The notes: generated by a model from the sequence alone, not told the origin. DNA of 44,154 nucleotides from Dehalococcoidia bacterium (GCA_011191975.1 DUFA01000053.1:1-44154); one strand, 5' to 3'; positions 1 to 8,886 are shown, counted from the first letter of the stretch. Numbers and translations are program-made.

Positions 1-1
1 C

Positions 2-493
2 AATTTCCGTTTATACGGTGTCGATTTTTCGAGGATAATGCTTGAGTACGCCCGGAAATATGCCGATAAGTTCAGCTATACTCCAATTCTTATCCAGGGT
101 GATATCAGAAACCTGCCATTCGCAGACAGTACTTTTGACCACGCCATTGCTGTCGCCACCTACCACCATATCAAGGAAACAGCGGAGAGATTATCGGCTC
201 TGCAGGAACTGAAACGCGTGCTTACACCGGGCGGCGAAGCCTTTATCACTCTTTGGAACAGGTGGCAACCAAGGTTTTTCTTCAGTGGGAATGAACCGGT
301 CGTACCATGGCGTATCCAGGATGAAATAGTATATCGGTATTATTACCTGTTTTCCTATCGTCGTGCCGAAAAGTTGGTAAAACAGGCTGGATTCCGGCTG
401 ATTAAATCTTTCCCGGAATCCTCGTACCATTATCCTGTAAAGTATTTTTCTCGTAATATTTGCCTGCTGGTCCGGAAACCGGAAGACGTATAA
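2..493 (+). CDS. SAM-dependent methyltransferase, Trm9/ALKBH8-like, 5' end outside window
   Basis: Class I methyltransferase fragment. The frame is open from base 2, so the gene starts upstream; an internal ATG at 38 is not the likely start because the codons before it read GVDFSRIML, the normal end of SAM-binding motif I and start of helix B. Next come DIRNLPFADSTFD (acidic motif II region), a YHHI segment and LTPGGEAFITLW (post-motif III strand). The YHHI and LWNRW pattern resembles the Trm9/ALKBH8-type tRNA wobble-uridine methyltransferases, but the substrate cannot be fixed from this fragment. It ends in TAA and converges on the E1 beta gene. Methyltransferase fold sure, Trm9-like assignment moderate. 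Confidence 0.8.
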   Translation, partial: NFRLYGVDFSRIMLEYARKYADKFSYTPILIQGDIRNLPFADSTFDHAIAVATYHHIKETAERLSALQELKRVLTPGGEAFITLWNRWQPRFFFSGNEPVVPWRIQDEIVYRYYYLFSYRRAEKLVKQAGFRLIKSFPESSYHYPVKYFSRNICLLVRKPEDV

Positions 494-535
494 TCTCCAA
501 CCTAGCTACAATATATATTATATATAACGCTTTAA

Positions 536-1498
536 TTACTTATTGTAGTTAATTACCTGCCGAATAGCCGACAGTATCTTATCTTTATCAGGAATGGCGA
601 ATTTCTCCATTGGAGGGCTGAAGGGTACCGGCACATCAAGACCGCAGACACGCTTCGTCGGTGCTTTCAGCCGACTGAACGTATCATCATCTTCAACGAC
701 TGTCGAGAGGATTTCGGAGGCTGCGCTGCAGGTCTGGCAGGCTTCATCCACGACAACTATCCTGCCAGTTTTGGCTACTGACTTACGTATAGCCTTTACG
801 TCAAGGGGTACCAGTGTCCTCGGATCGATCAGTTCGACTGAAATATCGTCTTTCTCTGCTTCTTCGGCGGCTGCCAGTGCTTCATATACCATCAGGGACA
901 TGGCGACCACGGTCACATCTGTCCCTTCTTTCATGATAGCTGCTTCTCCCAGCGGAACAATATATTCTTCCTCCGGAACTTCTCCCTGCACCCTTCCCAG
1001 TTCCATATGTTCAAATGAAATTACCGGATTATTATCCCTGATTGCAGCTTTCAGCAATCCTTTAGCGTCATATGGAGTCGCTGGGATGACGATTTTCAGA
1101 CCGGCTACATTCATATACATCGAATAAGGATTGACAGAATGCTGAGCTGCTGCCGATGCACCGAGTCCGTTCCTCATACGATAAAGAATAGGAAACTTCG
1201 CCTGACCGCCGAACATGTACGTTATCTTAGCCGCCTGGTTCACAAACTGGTCGAATGCGCAAAATGCAAACGTTGCCATTCTTAGATCAGCGACCGTTCT
1301 GAAACCGGAACCTGCAGCACCTATCGCCGCACCGACGAATGCGGATTCCGATATCGGGGTCATCCTTATCCTGTCGGCTCCGAATTCTTCAAGCAAAAAA
1401 GCCGGGATATCCTCAGCAATATGGATGAGTGTATCATCCCGACGAAATTCTTCCTGTAACGCTTCTACTGTTGCCTGCATGTAGCTTATCTTTCTCAT
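536..1498 (-). CDS. 2-oxoacid dehydrogenase E1 component, beta subunit (pyruvate/acetoin type)
   Basis: 320 residues, normal length for an E1 beta subunit of the thiamine-diphosphate 2-oxoacid dehydrogenases, which with E1 alpha decarboxylates a 2-oxoacid and passes the acyl group to lipoyl-E2. The N-terminal transketolase-like pyrimidine domain has SESAFVGAAIGAAGSGFR and RNGLGASAAAQHS, and the C-terminal domain has ELIDPRTLVPLD. ATG at 1498 has AAGGAG about 8 bases upstream. It lies downstream of E1 alpha on the same strand, separated by 167 bases holding an inverted repeat. No E2 or E3 gene is in the window, so the substrate (pyruvate, acetoin or branched chain) is open. Confidence 0.92.
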   Translation of the reverse strand: MRKISYMQATVEALQEEFRRDDTLIHIAEDIPAFLLEEFGADRIRMTPISESAFVGAAIGAAGSGFRTVADLRMATFAFCAFDQFVNQAAKITYMFGGQAKFPILYRMRNGLGASAAAQHSVNPYSMYMNVAGLKIVIPATPYDAKGLLKAAIRDNNPVISFEHMELGRVQGEVPEEEYIVPLGEAAIMKEGTDVTVVAMSLMVYEALAAAEEAEKDDISVELIDPRTLVPLDVKAIRKSVAKTGRIVVVDEACQTCSAASEILSTVVEDDDTFSRLKAPTKRVCGLDVPVPFSPPMEKFAIPDKDKILSAIRQVINYNK

Positions 1499-1558
1499 TC
1501 TATGTACTCCTTAGTATTTATCTTGTACTTACCTGCGGCACTTACTTATTATTATTAC

Positions 1559-1632
1559 GTTCATCCTGAGCCTGTCGAAGGATGAATTTGTCGAAGGGCG
1601 CCGTTGTAGTTCGACAGGCTCACCACGAACGG
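1559..1632. repeat. Inverted repeat with GAGCCTGTCGAA core (REP-like element)
   Basis: Between E1 alpha and E1 beta. GAGCCTGTCGAA at 1568-1579 is matched by its exact reverse complement TTCGACAGGCTC at 1610-1621, about 30 bases apart. The left arm is itself flanked by CATCCT/AGGATG and the right arm by CGTTG/CGAACG, so each arm can fold locally or the two can pair with each other. A third partial core, TTGTCGAAGG, lies between them. This looks like a dispersed palindromic intergenic element of the CCTGAGCCTGTCGAAGG type seen in many genomes. No other copy was seen in this window. Confidence 0.8.
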
Positions 1633-1665
1633 CTTGATTATCCCACTCTTCCATGCAACTGGGTA

Positions 1666-2631
1666 CTAGTCCGAATATACGTCTTCAAGTGCATCCTCAG
1701 GATCCGGGAAAGGACTTTCCTCAGCAAATTTCACGGCTTCGTCTATTTTTTTCAATATCTCACTGTCGATATCAGTCAATTCCTGTTCGGTGAGTATTCC
1801 TTCTTCCAGAAGTTGTTTCGCCGTTCGTGCAACAGGACATTTCTTCTTCCAGCTCTCCAGTTCCTCTTTTGGTCTCATATCGGGAAATGTTGTCGACTCA
1901 AAATGTTCGTGCCAGCGATAAGTCTTGCATTCAAGGAGAGCAGGTCCTCCCCCCTCTCTCGCTCTTGTCACCAACTCTCCTGCTGCTTCGTTTACCGCAA
2001 CCACGTCATTACCGTCGACGACAACTCCCAGCATATTGTATCCCTCTGCTTTTTTATAAATGTCCTGAAGAGGCAGGGCAAATCGCGCCGGTGTACCAGC
2101 AGCATAAAGATTATTCTCACAGACAAATAACATGGGCAGATGCCATACTGATGCCAGACTTAAGGACTCGTGAAACTCTCCCTCCTGTGAAGCCCCATCA
2201 CCAAAAAACACAGCGGCAATCTTGTCTTTCTTTTCAAGCTGAGCAGCCAGGGCAGCTCCTACGGCAATAGGGAGTCCTGCTCCGACTATCCCGTTCGCAC
2301 CCAGCATTCCAATACCAAAATCAGCGATGTGCATTGAACCACCCTTGCCTTTGCAGTAACCAGTTTTTTTACCAAATACTTCGGCCATCATTCGCTTGAT
2401 ATCTGCACCTTTCGCAATAGAGTGACCATGACCCCTATGGTGACTGACAATGCGGTCATCAATTCTGAGATTATTACACACGCCCGTTGCCACCGCTTCC
2501 TCGCCTATATAGAGGTGAACATATCCCAGAGCGTTACCTTTGGCATATTCAGCCGAGACTCTTTCTTCAAAGCGACGAATTGTCAGCATCGTCCGGTACA
2601 GGTTTATCAATTCATTCGTATCCGGTCCCAT
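1666..2631 (-). CDS. 2-oxoacid dehydrogenase E1 component, alpha subunit
   Basis: 321 residues. Thiamine-diphosphate-binding E1 alpha. The cofactor motif runs from FFGDGASQEGEF to LFVCENN (about residues 142-172), the standard GDG-X(n)-NN arrangement that binds Mg-diphosphate. HHRGHGHSIAKGAD and GKGGSMHIADF match the active-site histidine and phosphorylation-loop regions of pyruvate/acetoin dehydrogenase alpha chains. ATG at 2631 is preceded by AAGGAAG. It follows the epimerase gene by 25 bases and is followed by E1 beta, so the three probably share a leftward transcript. It should work as an alpha2beta2 heterotetramer with E1 beta. Confidence 0.93.
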   Translation of the reverse strand: MGPDTNELINLYRTMLTIRRFEERVSAEYAKGNALGYVHLYIGEEAVATGVCNNLRIDDRIVSHHRGHGHSIAKGADIKRMMAEVFGKKTGYCKGKGGSMHIADFGIGMLGANGIVGAGLPIAVGAALAAQLEKKDKIAAVFFGDGASQEGEFHESLSLASVWHLPMLFVCENNLYAAGTPARFALPLQDIYKKAEGYNMLGVVVDGNDVVAVNEAAGELVTRAREGGGPALLECKTYRWHEHFESTTFPDMRPKEELESWKKKCPVARTAKQLLEEGILTEQELTDIDSEILKKIDEAVKFAEESPFPDPEDALEDVYSD

Positions 2632-2656
2632 ATCAGCTTCCTTTCATATATGTTTA

Positions 2657-3634
2657 CTATTTTATTAACTCAAGGCCAGCTTCACTCCTGGCATCATTTA
2701 TATGAATCTTTACCGCTTCTTCAAGAGTCAGAAGTGAGAAACCGAAATCTTGCCTGGCTCTCTCGCTGCTGGCTCTCCATGGAATTCCGAATTTTCCCCT
2801 GTTTTCTGGTGGTGGTATGTTCCCGAATTCTATCTTTGCATCAGGTATATACTTCCGCACGACCTCCGCAACCTGTCTCATACTTGTCGGCGGTCCGCCC
2901 ACATTATAAGCGGGGTGAGGAGATGCATCGACATGGAGAAGCAGCCTGGTAAACGTTCCAATATCATCGGGCGTAAACAACGAGGTTTTACTGGTTCCAT
3001 CTTGATCTATAGAAAAAAACATACCGACCGCCGGAAACGATACAAGATCCGAGTAATTTTTTATCATAGGAGGCGTTCGTGCCCCATGCCCGTAAGCAAT
3101 AGTAGGGCGCAGCGCCGTGAAATTAATACCGTATAACTCAGCATACTGGGCAGCCAGTATTTCACTCAACTGCTTGGTAAGAGCGTAAGCGCTGCCGGGA
3201 TGCAAATGATCATCCTCGGTAACATCTCTGTCCCCATTTTCATCCTGAGGACCGTATACTCCCCAGGAGCTTGCGTATATAACCCGTGATATTCCGGTTA
3301 AGCGGGCGGCTTCAAAGGCATTGCACATACCTAACTCATTCACCTTAACACTGAGACGTGGATTTCCTTCGATATCGCCAGGCAGTAAAAAGGCCCAGTT
3401 GACGATTTTATCAATTTCCCAAATTCGTATGATATTCAAGATATCTTCGAGTTCCGACACGTCTCCACGCGCATACTTGAATTTTTCGCCGTATTCCAGA
3501 TACCTGGACATAATCCACTCTTTTGGTGGAATGACATCCATAGAGACAACTCTTGAAATATCCGTATCTTGAAGCAGCTTCAGTACCGTTTTCCTGCCGA
3601 AAAGACCGTTTCCGCCGATCACCAGTACGTTCAA
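2657..3634 (-). CDS. NAD(P)-dependent epimerase/dehydratase (extended SDR)
   Basis: 325 residues. Extended short-chain dehydrogenase/reductase fold: N-terminal Rossmann glycine motif VIGGNGLFG (residues 5-13) and active-site YALTK with an upstream serine region YASSWGVYG, matching the S/Y/K triad. LRPTIAYGHG and YNVGGPP are typical of sugar-nucleotide epimerases and related reductases. The start is TTG at 3634, supported by AGAGGTG a few bases upstream and by the Rossmann motif beginning at residue 5. First gene of the leftward group with the E1 alpha and beta genes, which suggests a catabolic redox step rather than cell-wall sugar synthesis, but the substrate is unknown. Confidence 0.88.
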   Translation of the reverse strand: MNVLVIGGNGLFGRKTVLKLLQDTDISRVVSMDVIPPKEWIMSRYLEYGEKFKYARGDVSELEDILNIIRIWEIDKIVNWAFLLPGDIEGNPRLSVKVNELGMCNAFEAARLTGISRVIYASSWGVYGPQDENGDRDVTEDDHLHPGSAYALTKQLSEILAAQYAELYGINFTALRPTIAYGHGARTPPMIKNYSDLVSFPAVGMFFSIDQDGTSKTSLFTPDDIGTFTRLLLHVDASPHPAYNVGGPPTSMRQVAEVVRKYIPDAKIEFGNIPPPENRGKFGIPWRASSERARQDFGFSLLTLEEAVKIHINDARSEAGLELIK

Positions 3635-3777
3635 AATACACCTCTATTATTAACCATCAGTATACGGGAAAATTAACTATGAATTCTATTCTTTACTTCC
3701 ATAATAAGTCAAATCAATTGACAAATTATCGGTTACCTATCTATGATAGACAGGCAGAAAGTTTTCAGGAGGTGAGT

Positions 3778-3960
3778 ATGCCATTGGTAACGGTTGAAAT
3801 GTGGGAAGGGCGTACTGTTGAACAGAAAAAGGAACTGGCTCAGGGAATAACATCGGTAATGACGGATAAACTTGGAATTCCACCTGAAGCTGTGACAATT
3901 ATTATCAAAGATGTACCAAAACATAACTGGGCTATCGGCGGTAAACTGTCTTCAGAATAG
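3778..3960 (+). CDS. 4-oxalocrotonate tautomerase family protein
   Basis: 60 residues, the normal size of the family. The start is the ATG at 3778: it is preceded by CAGGAGGTGAG, and it places proline directly after the initiator methionine (MPLVTVEMWEGR), the catalytic N-terminal Pro1 of 4-OT enzymes once Met is removed. The frame is open further upstream, but that extension would bury Pro1 and is rejected. The conserved EQKKELAQGIT helix and the IIIKDVPKHNWAIGG C-terminal segment fit. These enzymes tautomerise enol/keto acids as small oligomers; the actual substrate here is unknown. Divergent from the epimerase gene. Confidence 0.9.
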   Translation: MPLVTVEMWEGRTVEQKKELAQGITSVMTDKLGIPPEAVTIIIKDVPKHNWAIGGKLSSE

Positions 3961-4084
3961 TATACCGGATCACTGGACTGTCACCGATTTTCACCACAAG
4001 TAAATATGTATGGTATATAATAATGGAACCAGATAAAAAACTCGATACAAATATTTCCTCGGTATATAAGAAAAGGAGTTACAT

Positions 4085-4570
4085 GTGGATTTCGGTAATC
4101 TATCGGAAGTAATGCCGGTTATCCTGGTAATACTCGGGCTTGTTGCGATACAGTTATTCATGAGAAGAAAGAACGTATCGCCATCATCCCATCAACACGT
4201 AGTCCATGCGATACTATCCGATATCAGAGTAAATTTAAGACTTGTCCAGATCCTAATGGACGGTGAACAGATCAAGAGGTTCGCTATCAATGGCTGGAAA
4301 ACGAATAGAAATAATATCGAGTTTCTTAGCCAGAATTTGCAGTCCGCTTTGACCGATGCATTTAACATTGCACTGGACTACAATGAGCAAGTATCGACGA
4401 CCAAGCAATTCAAGACCAGTAATTATATAGCCAGTATCGATACTGTTAAATTGAGAGATCTACTCCAGAAATGCAAATCAGCCCTTGAAGACTGGTTAAT
4501 GAATAATGTAGGCACTACTGATCCAGGTGGAAAAACAGGAATCTTCGATAGTTTAATAGGAAGACGTTAG
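4085..4570 (+). CDS. Small single-span membrane protein, unknown function
   Basis: 161 residues, family not recognised. It starts with GTG at 4085, preceded by AAAAGGAGTT. A hydrophobic segment at about residues 9-26 (VMPVILVILGLVAIQLF) followed by RRK predicts an N-terminal anchor with the rest in the cytoplasm. The remainder is helical with a conserved-looking ILSDIRVNLRLVQILMDGEQ region and a C-terminal glycine-rich tail. It ends in TAG and converges on the acetyltransferase gene with only 5 bases between the stops. Real gene is likely from the ribosome site and the length of the open frame; function open. Confidence 0.7.
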   Translation: MDFGNLSEVMPVILVILGLVAIQLFMRRKNVSPSSHQHVVHAILSDIRVNLRLVQILMDGEQIKRFAINGWKTNRNNIEFLSQNLQSALTDAFNIALDYNEQVSTTKQFKTSNYIASIDTVKLRDLLQKCKSALEDWLMNNVGTTDPGGKTGIFDSLIGRR

Positions 4571-4575
4571 AATAC

Positions 4576-5241
4576 TCAATTAATCGAAAAACTGAACCGA
4601 GCTTCACCCCATCTTGATATATGAGCTTGATACAATTCTTTAATCTGAGATCGACATTCTGATGAGGTAATATCCGCAGATGTCATAATATAAGCATCTT
4701 CACGGTTATCTGTATAATAAGCTCTACGCACACCGACCTGTTTAAATCCGTATTTCAGGTATAAATTCTGAGCCCCGATGTTGGATACACGTACTTCAAG
4801 GGTTACAACGTTAGCATACAGTTCCCTGGCACGATTAAAAACAGTTAAAAGAAGCAATTCACCTATCCCCCGACGCTGTAATTCTTCACTTACTGCAATC
4901 GTTGTGATATGAGCTTCATCAGCCATAACCCAAAAACCTACATACCCACAGATATAATCGTTGTAGTTTTCAGCTTGAAATGTATCATCCGTGATCGCCC
5001 CATCCGGATTGAACCATTTCTTCAACCTATGTATTAGGCCTGTTGTCTTAGTCCTGGCAACAGGAATATAAACCTGATCAACCTGCTTATCCTCATCACA
5101 GACTACGTAGAAATGTGTCATTTGATTGCGGAGTTCACGTTCGAAATTAGGCGGCGGAAGCATGGTCGGAAAAGCTTCCCGGTCTATCCTGGAAACCTGG
5201 GGTATATCTTCTTTTCTCATTGAGCGGATGTAATAGGACAA
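4576..5241 (-). CDS. GNAT acetyltransferase, RimI-like
   Basis: 221 residues. GNAT fold with the acetyl-CoA pyrophosphate loop at EELQRRGIGELLL (motif A) and the C-terminal ARxLY-like RVSNIGAQNLYLKYGFKQVG plus REDAYIM, which is the pattern of ribosomal-protein alanine acetyltransferase RimI. The family acetylates N-terminal amines; the true target is not shown. Start chosen as TTG at 5241 because AAGGAG lies 5 bases upstream; the in-frame ATG at 5220 has no ribosome site. The central insertion of about 25 residues (ARTKTTGLIHRLKKWFNPDG) makes it longer than typical RimI (about 150-160). Confidence 0.85.
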   Translation of the reverse strand: MSYYIRSMRKEDIPQVSRIDREAFPTMLPPPNFERELRNQMTHFYVVCDEDKQVDQVYIPVARTKTTGLIHRLKKWFNPDGAITDDTFQAENYNDYICGYVGFWVMADEAHITTIAVSEELQRRGIGELLLLTVFNRARELYANVVTLEVRVSNIGAQNLYLKYGFKQVGVRRAYYTDNREDAYIMTSADITSSECRSQIKELYQAHISRWGEARFSFSIN

Positions 5242-5440
5242 ACCGACTCCTTATTTATGTCAACTATCAACGAATATACTTTCAGGTCTGGAGTTATTCT
5301 AACATATTAGGCTCGTTTCTTTATAGTAAAACCTATCTTTTTATTATCCTGTTCGTTATACTATATAGCATCAGGGTAACACCTGATTTAGGCCGGGCGA
5401 GGCACCACTTAATCACCGTTCGACTTACAGGAGTTCTCAG

Positions 5441-5989
5441 GTGCAGGATGAAGAAAAAGTTGTACAACGGGCACAACAGAATGATCCAAATGCTTTTGCT
5501 GAGTTGTATGATGAATATTTTGACAAAATATATAGATATATAGTCTTAAAAATAGGAGACAGAGAAGAGGCAGAGGATATGACCCAGCAGGTCTTCCTGA
5601 AAGCCCATCAATCGATTTCCTCCTTTAAATGGAAGGGTGTCCCCTTTTCTGCATGGTTGTACCGTATTGCCCACAATCTGATAGTGGATTATTTGAGGAA
5701 AAGCAAAAAACGACCTGAAACTCTCGCTGATGAAACAATAATCACTGAAAATTCCAGGAAAAACCCGGAGCAACTCGTTGAAAAAAGGATGGATATCGAA
5801 CAGGTAATGGAAGCTGCCCGGCATCTCACCGAAGCTCAGAGAGAGGTAATTTCTCTAAGATTTGCCGGTGAGATGCCGATAGCTCAGGTTGCGAAAATCA
5901 TGGGGAAAAGCCAGGGGGCTATAAAAGCCTTGCAGCACAGCGCTATTATATCCCTTAGGAAAATGTTAATAGCGGAAAATTATGGGTAA
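5441..5989 (+). CDS. RNA polymerase sigma-70 family factor, ECF type
   Basis: 182 residues. Region 2 is visible at about residues 10-80 (FAELYDEYFDKIYRYI, EDMTQQVFLKAHQSI, FSAWLYRIAHNLIVDYLRK) and region 4 at about 125-180 (LTEAQREVISLRFAGEMP, AKIMGKSQGAIKALQHSA), with a helix-turn-helix for the -35 element. No region 1.1 or 3, so an ECF sigma factor. GTG start at 5441 with ACAGGAG upstream. Overlaps the next gene by 8 bases, so the two are translationally coupled; the partner has a membrane span and is the likely anti-sigma regulator. Confidence 0.95.
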   Translation: MQDEEKVVQRAQQNDPNAFAELYDEYFDKIYRYIVLKIGDREEAEDMTQQVFLKAHQSISSFKWKGVPFSAWLYRIAHNLIVDYLRKSKKRPETLADETIITENSRKNPEQLVEKRMDIEQVMEAARHLTEAQREVISLRFAGEMPIAQVAKIMGKSQGAIKALQHSAIISLRKMLIAENYG

Positions 5990-7031
5990 AGAAAAAGAGT
6001 TTAACGATATACTGGACGAATGTCTTGATCGCCTGATGTTTAAAGGTGATACAGTGGAGTTATGTCTCGCTGATTACCCGCAGTATGCTGACGAACTCAG
6101 ACCACTACTGGAAACTTCTCTAGTCACCAGCCAGATATCCTCACTTGAACCTGACCAGGAGTTCAAGGCTAAAGCTAGAATTGAATTGTTCGAGGTACTC
6201 AGACAAGCGGAAGAAAAGAGAAGCCGGTCATTTTTCAGATTCGGATGGCAGCCACACTGGGCTGGTGTAGTTGCTGTTATCGTGGTGCTTCTTGCAGCTA
6301 CCGGAGGTACCGCAGCAGCTTCAATAAGAAGCATGCCTGATGATTTCCTCTATCCCGTTAAACGCGCTACCGAACAGGTCCAGCTCGCCTTTACCTTTAC
6401 CAACCTTGGCAAAGCAGAAGCTTATGCCAGGATGGCAAACCGCAGAGTTGAAGAAATTATCTATATGGCGAATGAGAACGACATAAATGAAATAGAAGTA
6501 CTTGCTGCCAGCCTTGATTCTAATCTGAATAACATTGCTGAATATTCCTCCAGAGAGGATAACGCGGACAGAACCACGTCCGATAAAGGTGCGATGATGT
6601 TTTCTGAAAAGGCTATGGTTACAGAAGAAGCTGAAGGAGCAGCTCTTGAACAATCGTTATTGACAACAGCCGGTGAAATACCAGGGAGTGATGAAGACAC
6701 GGCTTCTGAAGAGATAAGTAGCGAAGCGACAGTCGATAACGAATCCGCTCTGGCACCACCCACAGAGCCGCTCGTAGTTCAGCCAACCAAGCCTGAGGTA
6801 AATGTTGAGATTCCTCCTACCCAAATAACGATAGAACCTGCATCCGGACAGTGGTTAAGCAAGAGAGAGGAATTAAACGTAACGGTCAATAACCAGGCTG
6901 TCACAAATATACAGCGTCTATACGAACTCCTGGATATTGTTCCTGAATCGACCAGAGAAGTTATCCTGAAAGCTATCGAGATCTCAGAGAGAGGGTATGG
7001 GATAGCAATCGATTCTCTGAATATAAAATAA
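5982..7031 (+). CDS. DUF5667-type membrane protein, probable anti-sigma factor
   Basis: 349 residues. Cytosolic N-terminal part (1-90) with helices that could bind the sigma factor, one transmembrane span at about 93-114, then a long external part. Directly after the span comes SMPDDFLYPVKRATEQVQLA, the hallmark of DUF5667, which in Actinobacteria and Chloroflexota follows anti-sigma-like segments. The outer part ends in a proline/threonine/glutamate-rich linker (about 240-290) and a short helical tail. Overlaps the sigma gene by 8 bases. The role as sigma regulator is inferred from this linkage and topology. A strong terminator follows 20 bases downstream. Confidence 0.8.
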   Translation: MGKEKEFNDILDECLDRLMFKGDTVELCLADYPQYADELRPLLETSLVTSQISSLEPDQEFKAKARIELFEVLRQAEEKRSRSFFRFGWQPHWAGVVAVIVVLLAATGGTAAASIRSMPDDFLYPVKRATEQVQLAFTFTNLGKAEAYARMANRRVEEIIYMANENDINEIEVLAASLDSNLNNIAEYSSREDNADRTTSDKGAMMFSEKAMVTEEAEGAALEQSLLTTAGEIPGSDEDTASEEISSEATVDNESALAPPTEPLVVQPTKPEVNVEIPPTQITIEPASGQWLSKREELNVTVNNQAVTNIQRLYELLDIVPESTREVILKAIEISERGYGIAIDSLNIK

Positions 7032-7050
7032 ACGCATATTCTTAACGTAG

Positions 7051-7080
7051 AAAAGGCCAGCTGAAACGCTGGCCTTTTTA
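7051..7080 (+). terminator. Rho-independent terminator of the sigma/anti-sigma operon
   Basis: AAAAGGCCAGC (7051-7061), loop TGAAAC, GCTGGCCTTTT (7068-7078): an 11-base perfect stem running into a T run, 20 bases after the stop of the DUF5667 gene. Confidence 0.93.
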
Positions 7081-7140
7081 TCAAAATCAATGACTGCTAC
7101 TTACCGAAATTTCTGCTAAATACTCTCCGTATTCATTATC

Positions 7141-7950
7141 TTAATCTTGTCCTTTTTTCTGGGCTTTTTCAGCTCGAATAGCGGCTCGTTCAGCCTTTCT
7201 TTCTTCTAGTCGTTGTTGTTTTGCTTCAAACTTCTCAAGTCGCTCCTGCAACCTCTCGCGAATTTTACCATCACCCTCGTTTTCAGCCTGTTCAAGTCTC
7301 AACTGGATTCTTGCCCGGATCTTACTCATTTGCTGGGTTTGTAGAAGTAGTGGAGTACTATTCCCGCTTGTTCCATTTCCCGAACCAGCGATAAGACCGA
7401 TGACATTACCACTGGAGTTACCGCATTGTACAGGTATCTGAGTTCCCTCTTCATCTATAAAGACGCAACCTTGACCTAGAGACTCGACAGTTCCCCATTT
7501 ATGTTTCATGGCACCATTCGACGGTATTAATCTAAACTGAAGTGCGGTAGCAACTCGATAAATGTAACCAAATTCCGATGCCGTGCCATTATCCGTACCA
7601 TTTTGCGCATATTTTGACGCACCGCCTTTGACTTTTTCCAGTTTTACAGCTACACGATGACCGGTCATATTAGTAGCTTCTTCATCCGTATATTCTTTTA
7701 CTATATCCGTGTCGACTTGTACGATGCCAAAATTTGTCTCTACAAGGAAATAACCTGCAGTAGTATTTACACTTACGACGTACCCGGACAGCCCGTTTCT
7801 TACCATCTGTCCCGGCGGGATGCTTTTCTTATCGTCGGAATCATCATCTCCATCCGCAGATGCTGTTCCCGCAGAACCGAAAAGACTTACTAGAAGGATA
7901 GCAGAAATTACAAGCGTAAGTAGCCTGACTGATTTATTTTTTCTTTTCAT
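7141..7950 (-). CDS. Exported protein with DUF5666-like beta repeats and coiled-coil tail
   Basis: 269 residues from the ATG at 7950, chosen because GGAGGG lies about 6 bases upstream (a TTG 12 bases earlier has no such spacing). Signal peptide at 1-35 (VRLLTLVISAILLVSLFG then ASA cleavage-like site). Two similar beta segments follow, NGLSGYVVSVNTTAGYFLVE and GTVESLGQGCVFIDEEGTQI, which look like DUF5666/OB-type repeats. The last 65 residues are a charged, lysine/glutamate/arginine-rich coiled coil (RLEKFEAKQQRLEERKAER). Function unknown; placed with the DUF4382 lipoprotein downstream of the same promoter direction, opposite to the sigma operon. Confidence 0.75.
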   Translation of the reverse strand: MKRKNKSVRLLTLVISAILLVSLFGSAGTASADGDDDSDDKKSIPPGQMVRNGLSGYVVSVNTTAGYFLVETNFGIVQVDTDIVKEYTDEEATNMTGHRVAVKLEKVKGGASKYAQNGTDNGTASEFGYIYRVATALQFRLIPSNGAMKHKWGTVESLGQGCVFIDEEGTQIPVQCGNSSGNVIGLIAGSGNGTSGNSTPLLLQTQQMSKIRARIQLRLEQAENEGDGKIRERLQERLEKFEAKQQRLEERKAERAAIRAEKAQKKGQD

Positions 7951-7980
7951 GATTCCCTCCAATCATCATTATCTTTTTAA

Positions 7981-8886
7981 TTAAGGCGTATAAATAACCG
8001 TTAATACCTGGTTATATTGCTGTTCGCTGGATATACTGGCAATTACCTCGAAAAAATTTATACCATCTTCAAGATTGACAACTTTTTCAAACGTACCGTC
8101 AAGATTAACGTCGACAAATTCGTCTCCAATACTCACAGCCGCATCCACACTCGTCTCACCGGCAATCAATATTGTATCGGTTTCTACGATTACTTCAGGT
8201 TGCTCCGGATTACTGATTTTCAGAAAGAATCCATCCTCGTCACCATATATCATTGGCGAGAATTCAGAAGTGGATTCTCCCTTTCCTTTCTTCTCTTCAG
8301 CTTTTTCTTCTTCGCGGGTAGTTGTCTCAGCCCTGAAAGGCTCATTCCCCTTTCTTACCAGCAGTTTTACCACTGGTTTAAAGATTACAGTATCGGATCC
8401 GGTGACCACCACCGATTTTTCCGCATCGAAATCAAAAGTAACGACGATCTTTTCTTCGGCTTTAACCTTAAACGGTCTTACAAGCTTAATTATCCCACTT
8501 GGTACTTTTGCTTCCACATCCTTGCCGTTCAGAGTTACCACGACGGATGTTACGTGCATCCTTATCTGATTGTAGGTAGCCGCTGGTATTTCTGCTTCAC
8601 CAAGTGTTTTTTCAACTCCGGCCACCTCGATCAAGTCGAAACTTTTCTCAACATTGAGTAAGATCTGCCAGTCACTTTCGTTCTCTGACTCTGAAGTTCT
8701 GACATTACCTTCGATGAGGTTTGTAGTTACAACGATTGCTGATATATCTTCATCGGGCTTGTCGGTTACTCCAATGATGATAATACCTTTGTCGACCGCA
8801 GACGCATCATCATCTCCGCAGGCTCCGATAAAAATGATTGAACTTACCGCAACAAACGACAGCACTCGTGCAATTAAATTTCGCAT
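7981..8886 (-). CDS. DUF4382 domain lipoprotein with C-terminal Ig-like domain
   Basis: 301 residues. Lipoprotein signal peptide with lipobox IGAC (cysteine at 23). The DUF4382 pattern follows: IIIIGVTDKPDEDISAIVVT, a central AATYNQIRMHV segment and a TFDFDAEKSVVV strand. After a charged linker (about 190-215) the end reads TILIAGETSVDAAVSIGDEF and GTFEKVVNLEDGINFFEVIA, resembling the Ig-like fold of glucodextranase B-type extracellular domains. Surface or envelope-anchored; ligand unknown. It lies 30 bases upstream of the DUF5666-like gene on the same strand, so the two are probably one operon. Confidence 0.82.
   Translation of the reverse strand: MRNLIARVLSFVAVSSIIFIGACGDDDASAVDKGIIIIGVTDKPDEDISAIVVTTNLIEGNVRTSESENESDWQILLNVEKSFDLIEVAGVEKTLGEAEIPAATYNQIRMHVTSVVVTLNGKDVEAKVPSGIIKLVRPFKVKAEEKIVVTFDFDAEKSVVVTGSDTVIFKPVVKLLVRKGNEPFRAETTTREEEKAEEKKGKGESTSEFSPMIYGDEDGFFLKISNPEQPEVIVETDTILIAGETSVDAAVSIGDEFVDVNLDGTFEKVVNLEDGINFFEVIASISSEQQYNQVLTVIYTP

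Noticed and set aside
2422-2952. 176-residue plus-strand open frame over E1 alpha and epimerase
   Set aside because: Antisense to two well-supported genes and without recognisable features.
5220-5543. 107-residue plus-strand open frame across the sigma gene start
   Set aside because: It runs into the sigma factor gene in the wrong frame and lacks any motif; the sigma start at GTG 5441 has its own ribosome site.
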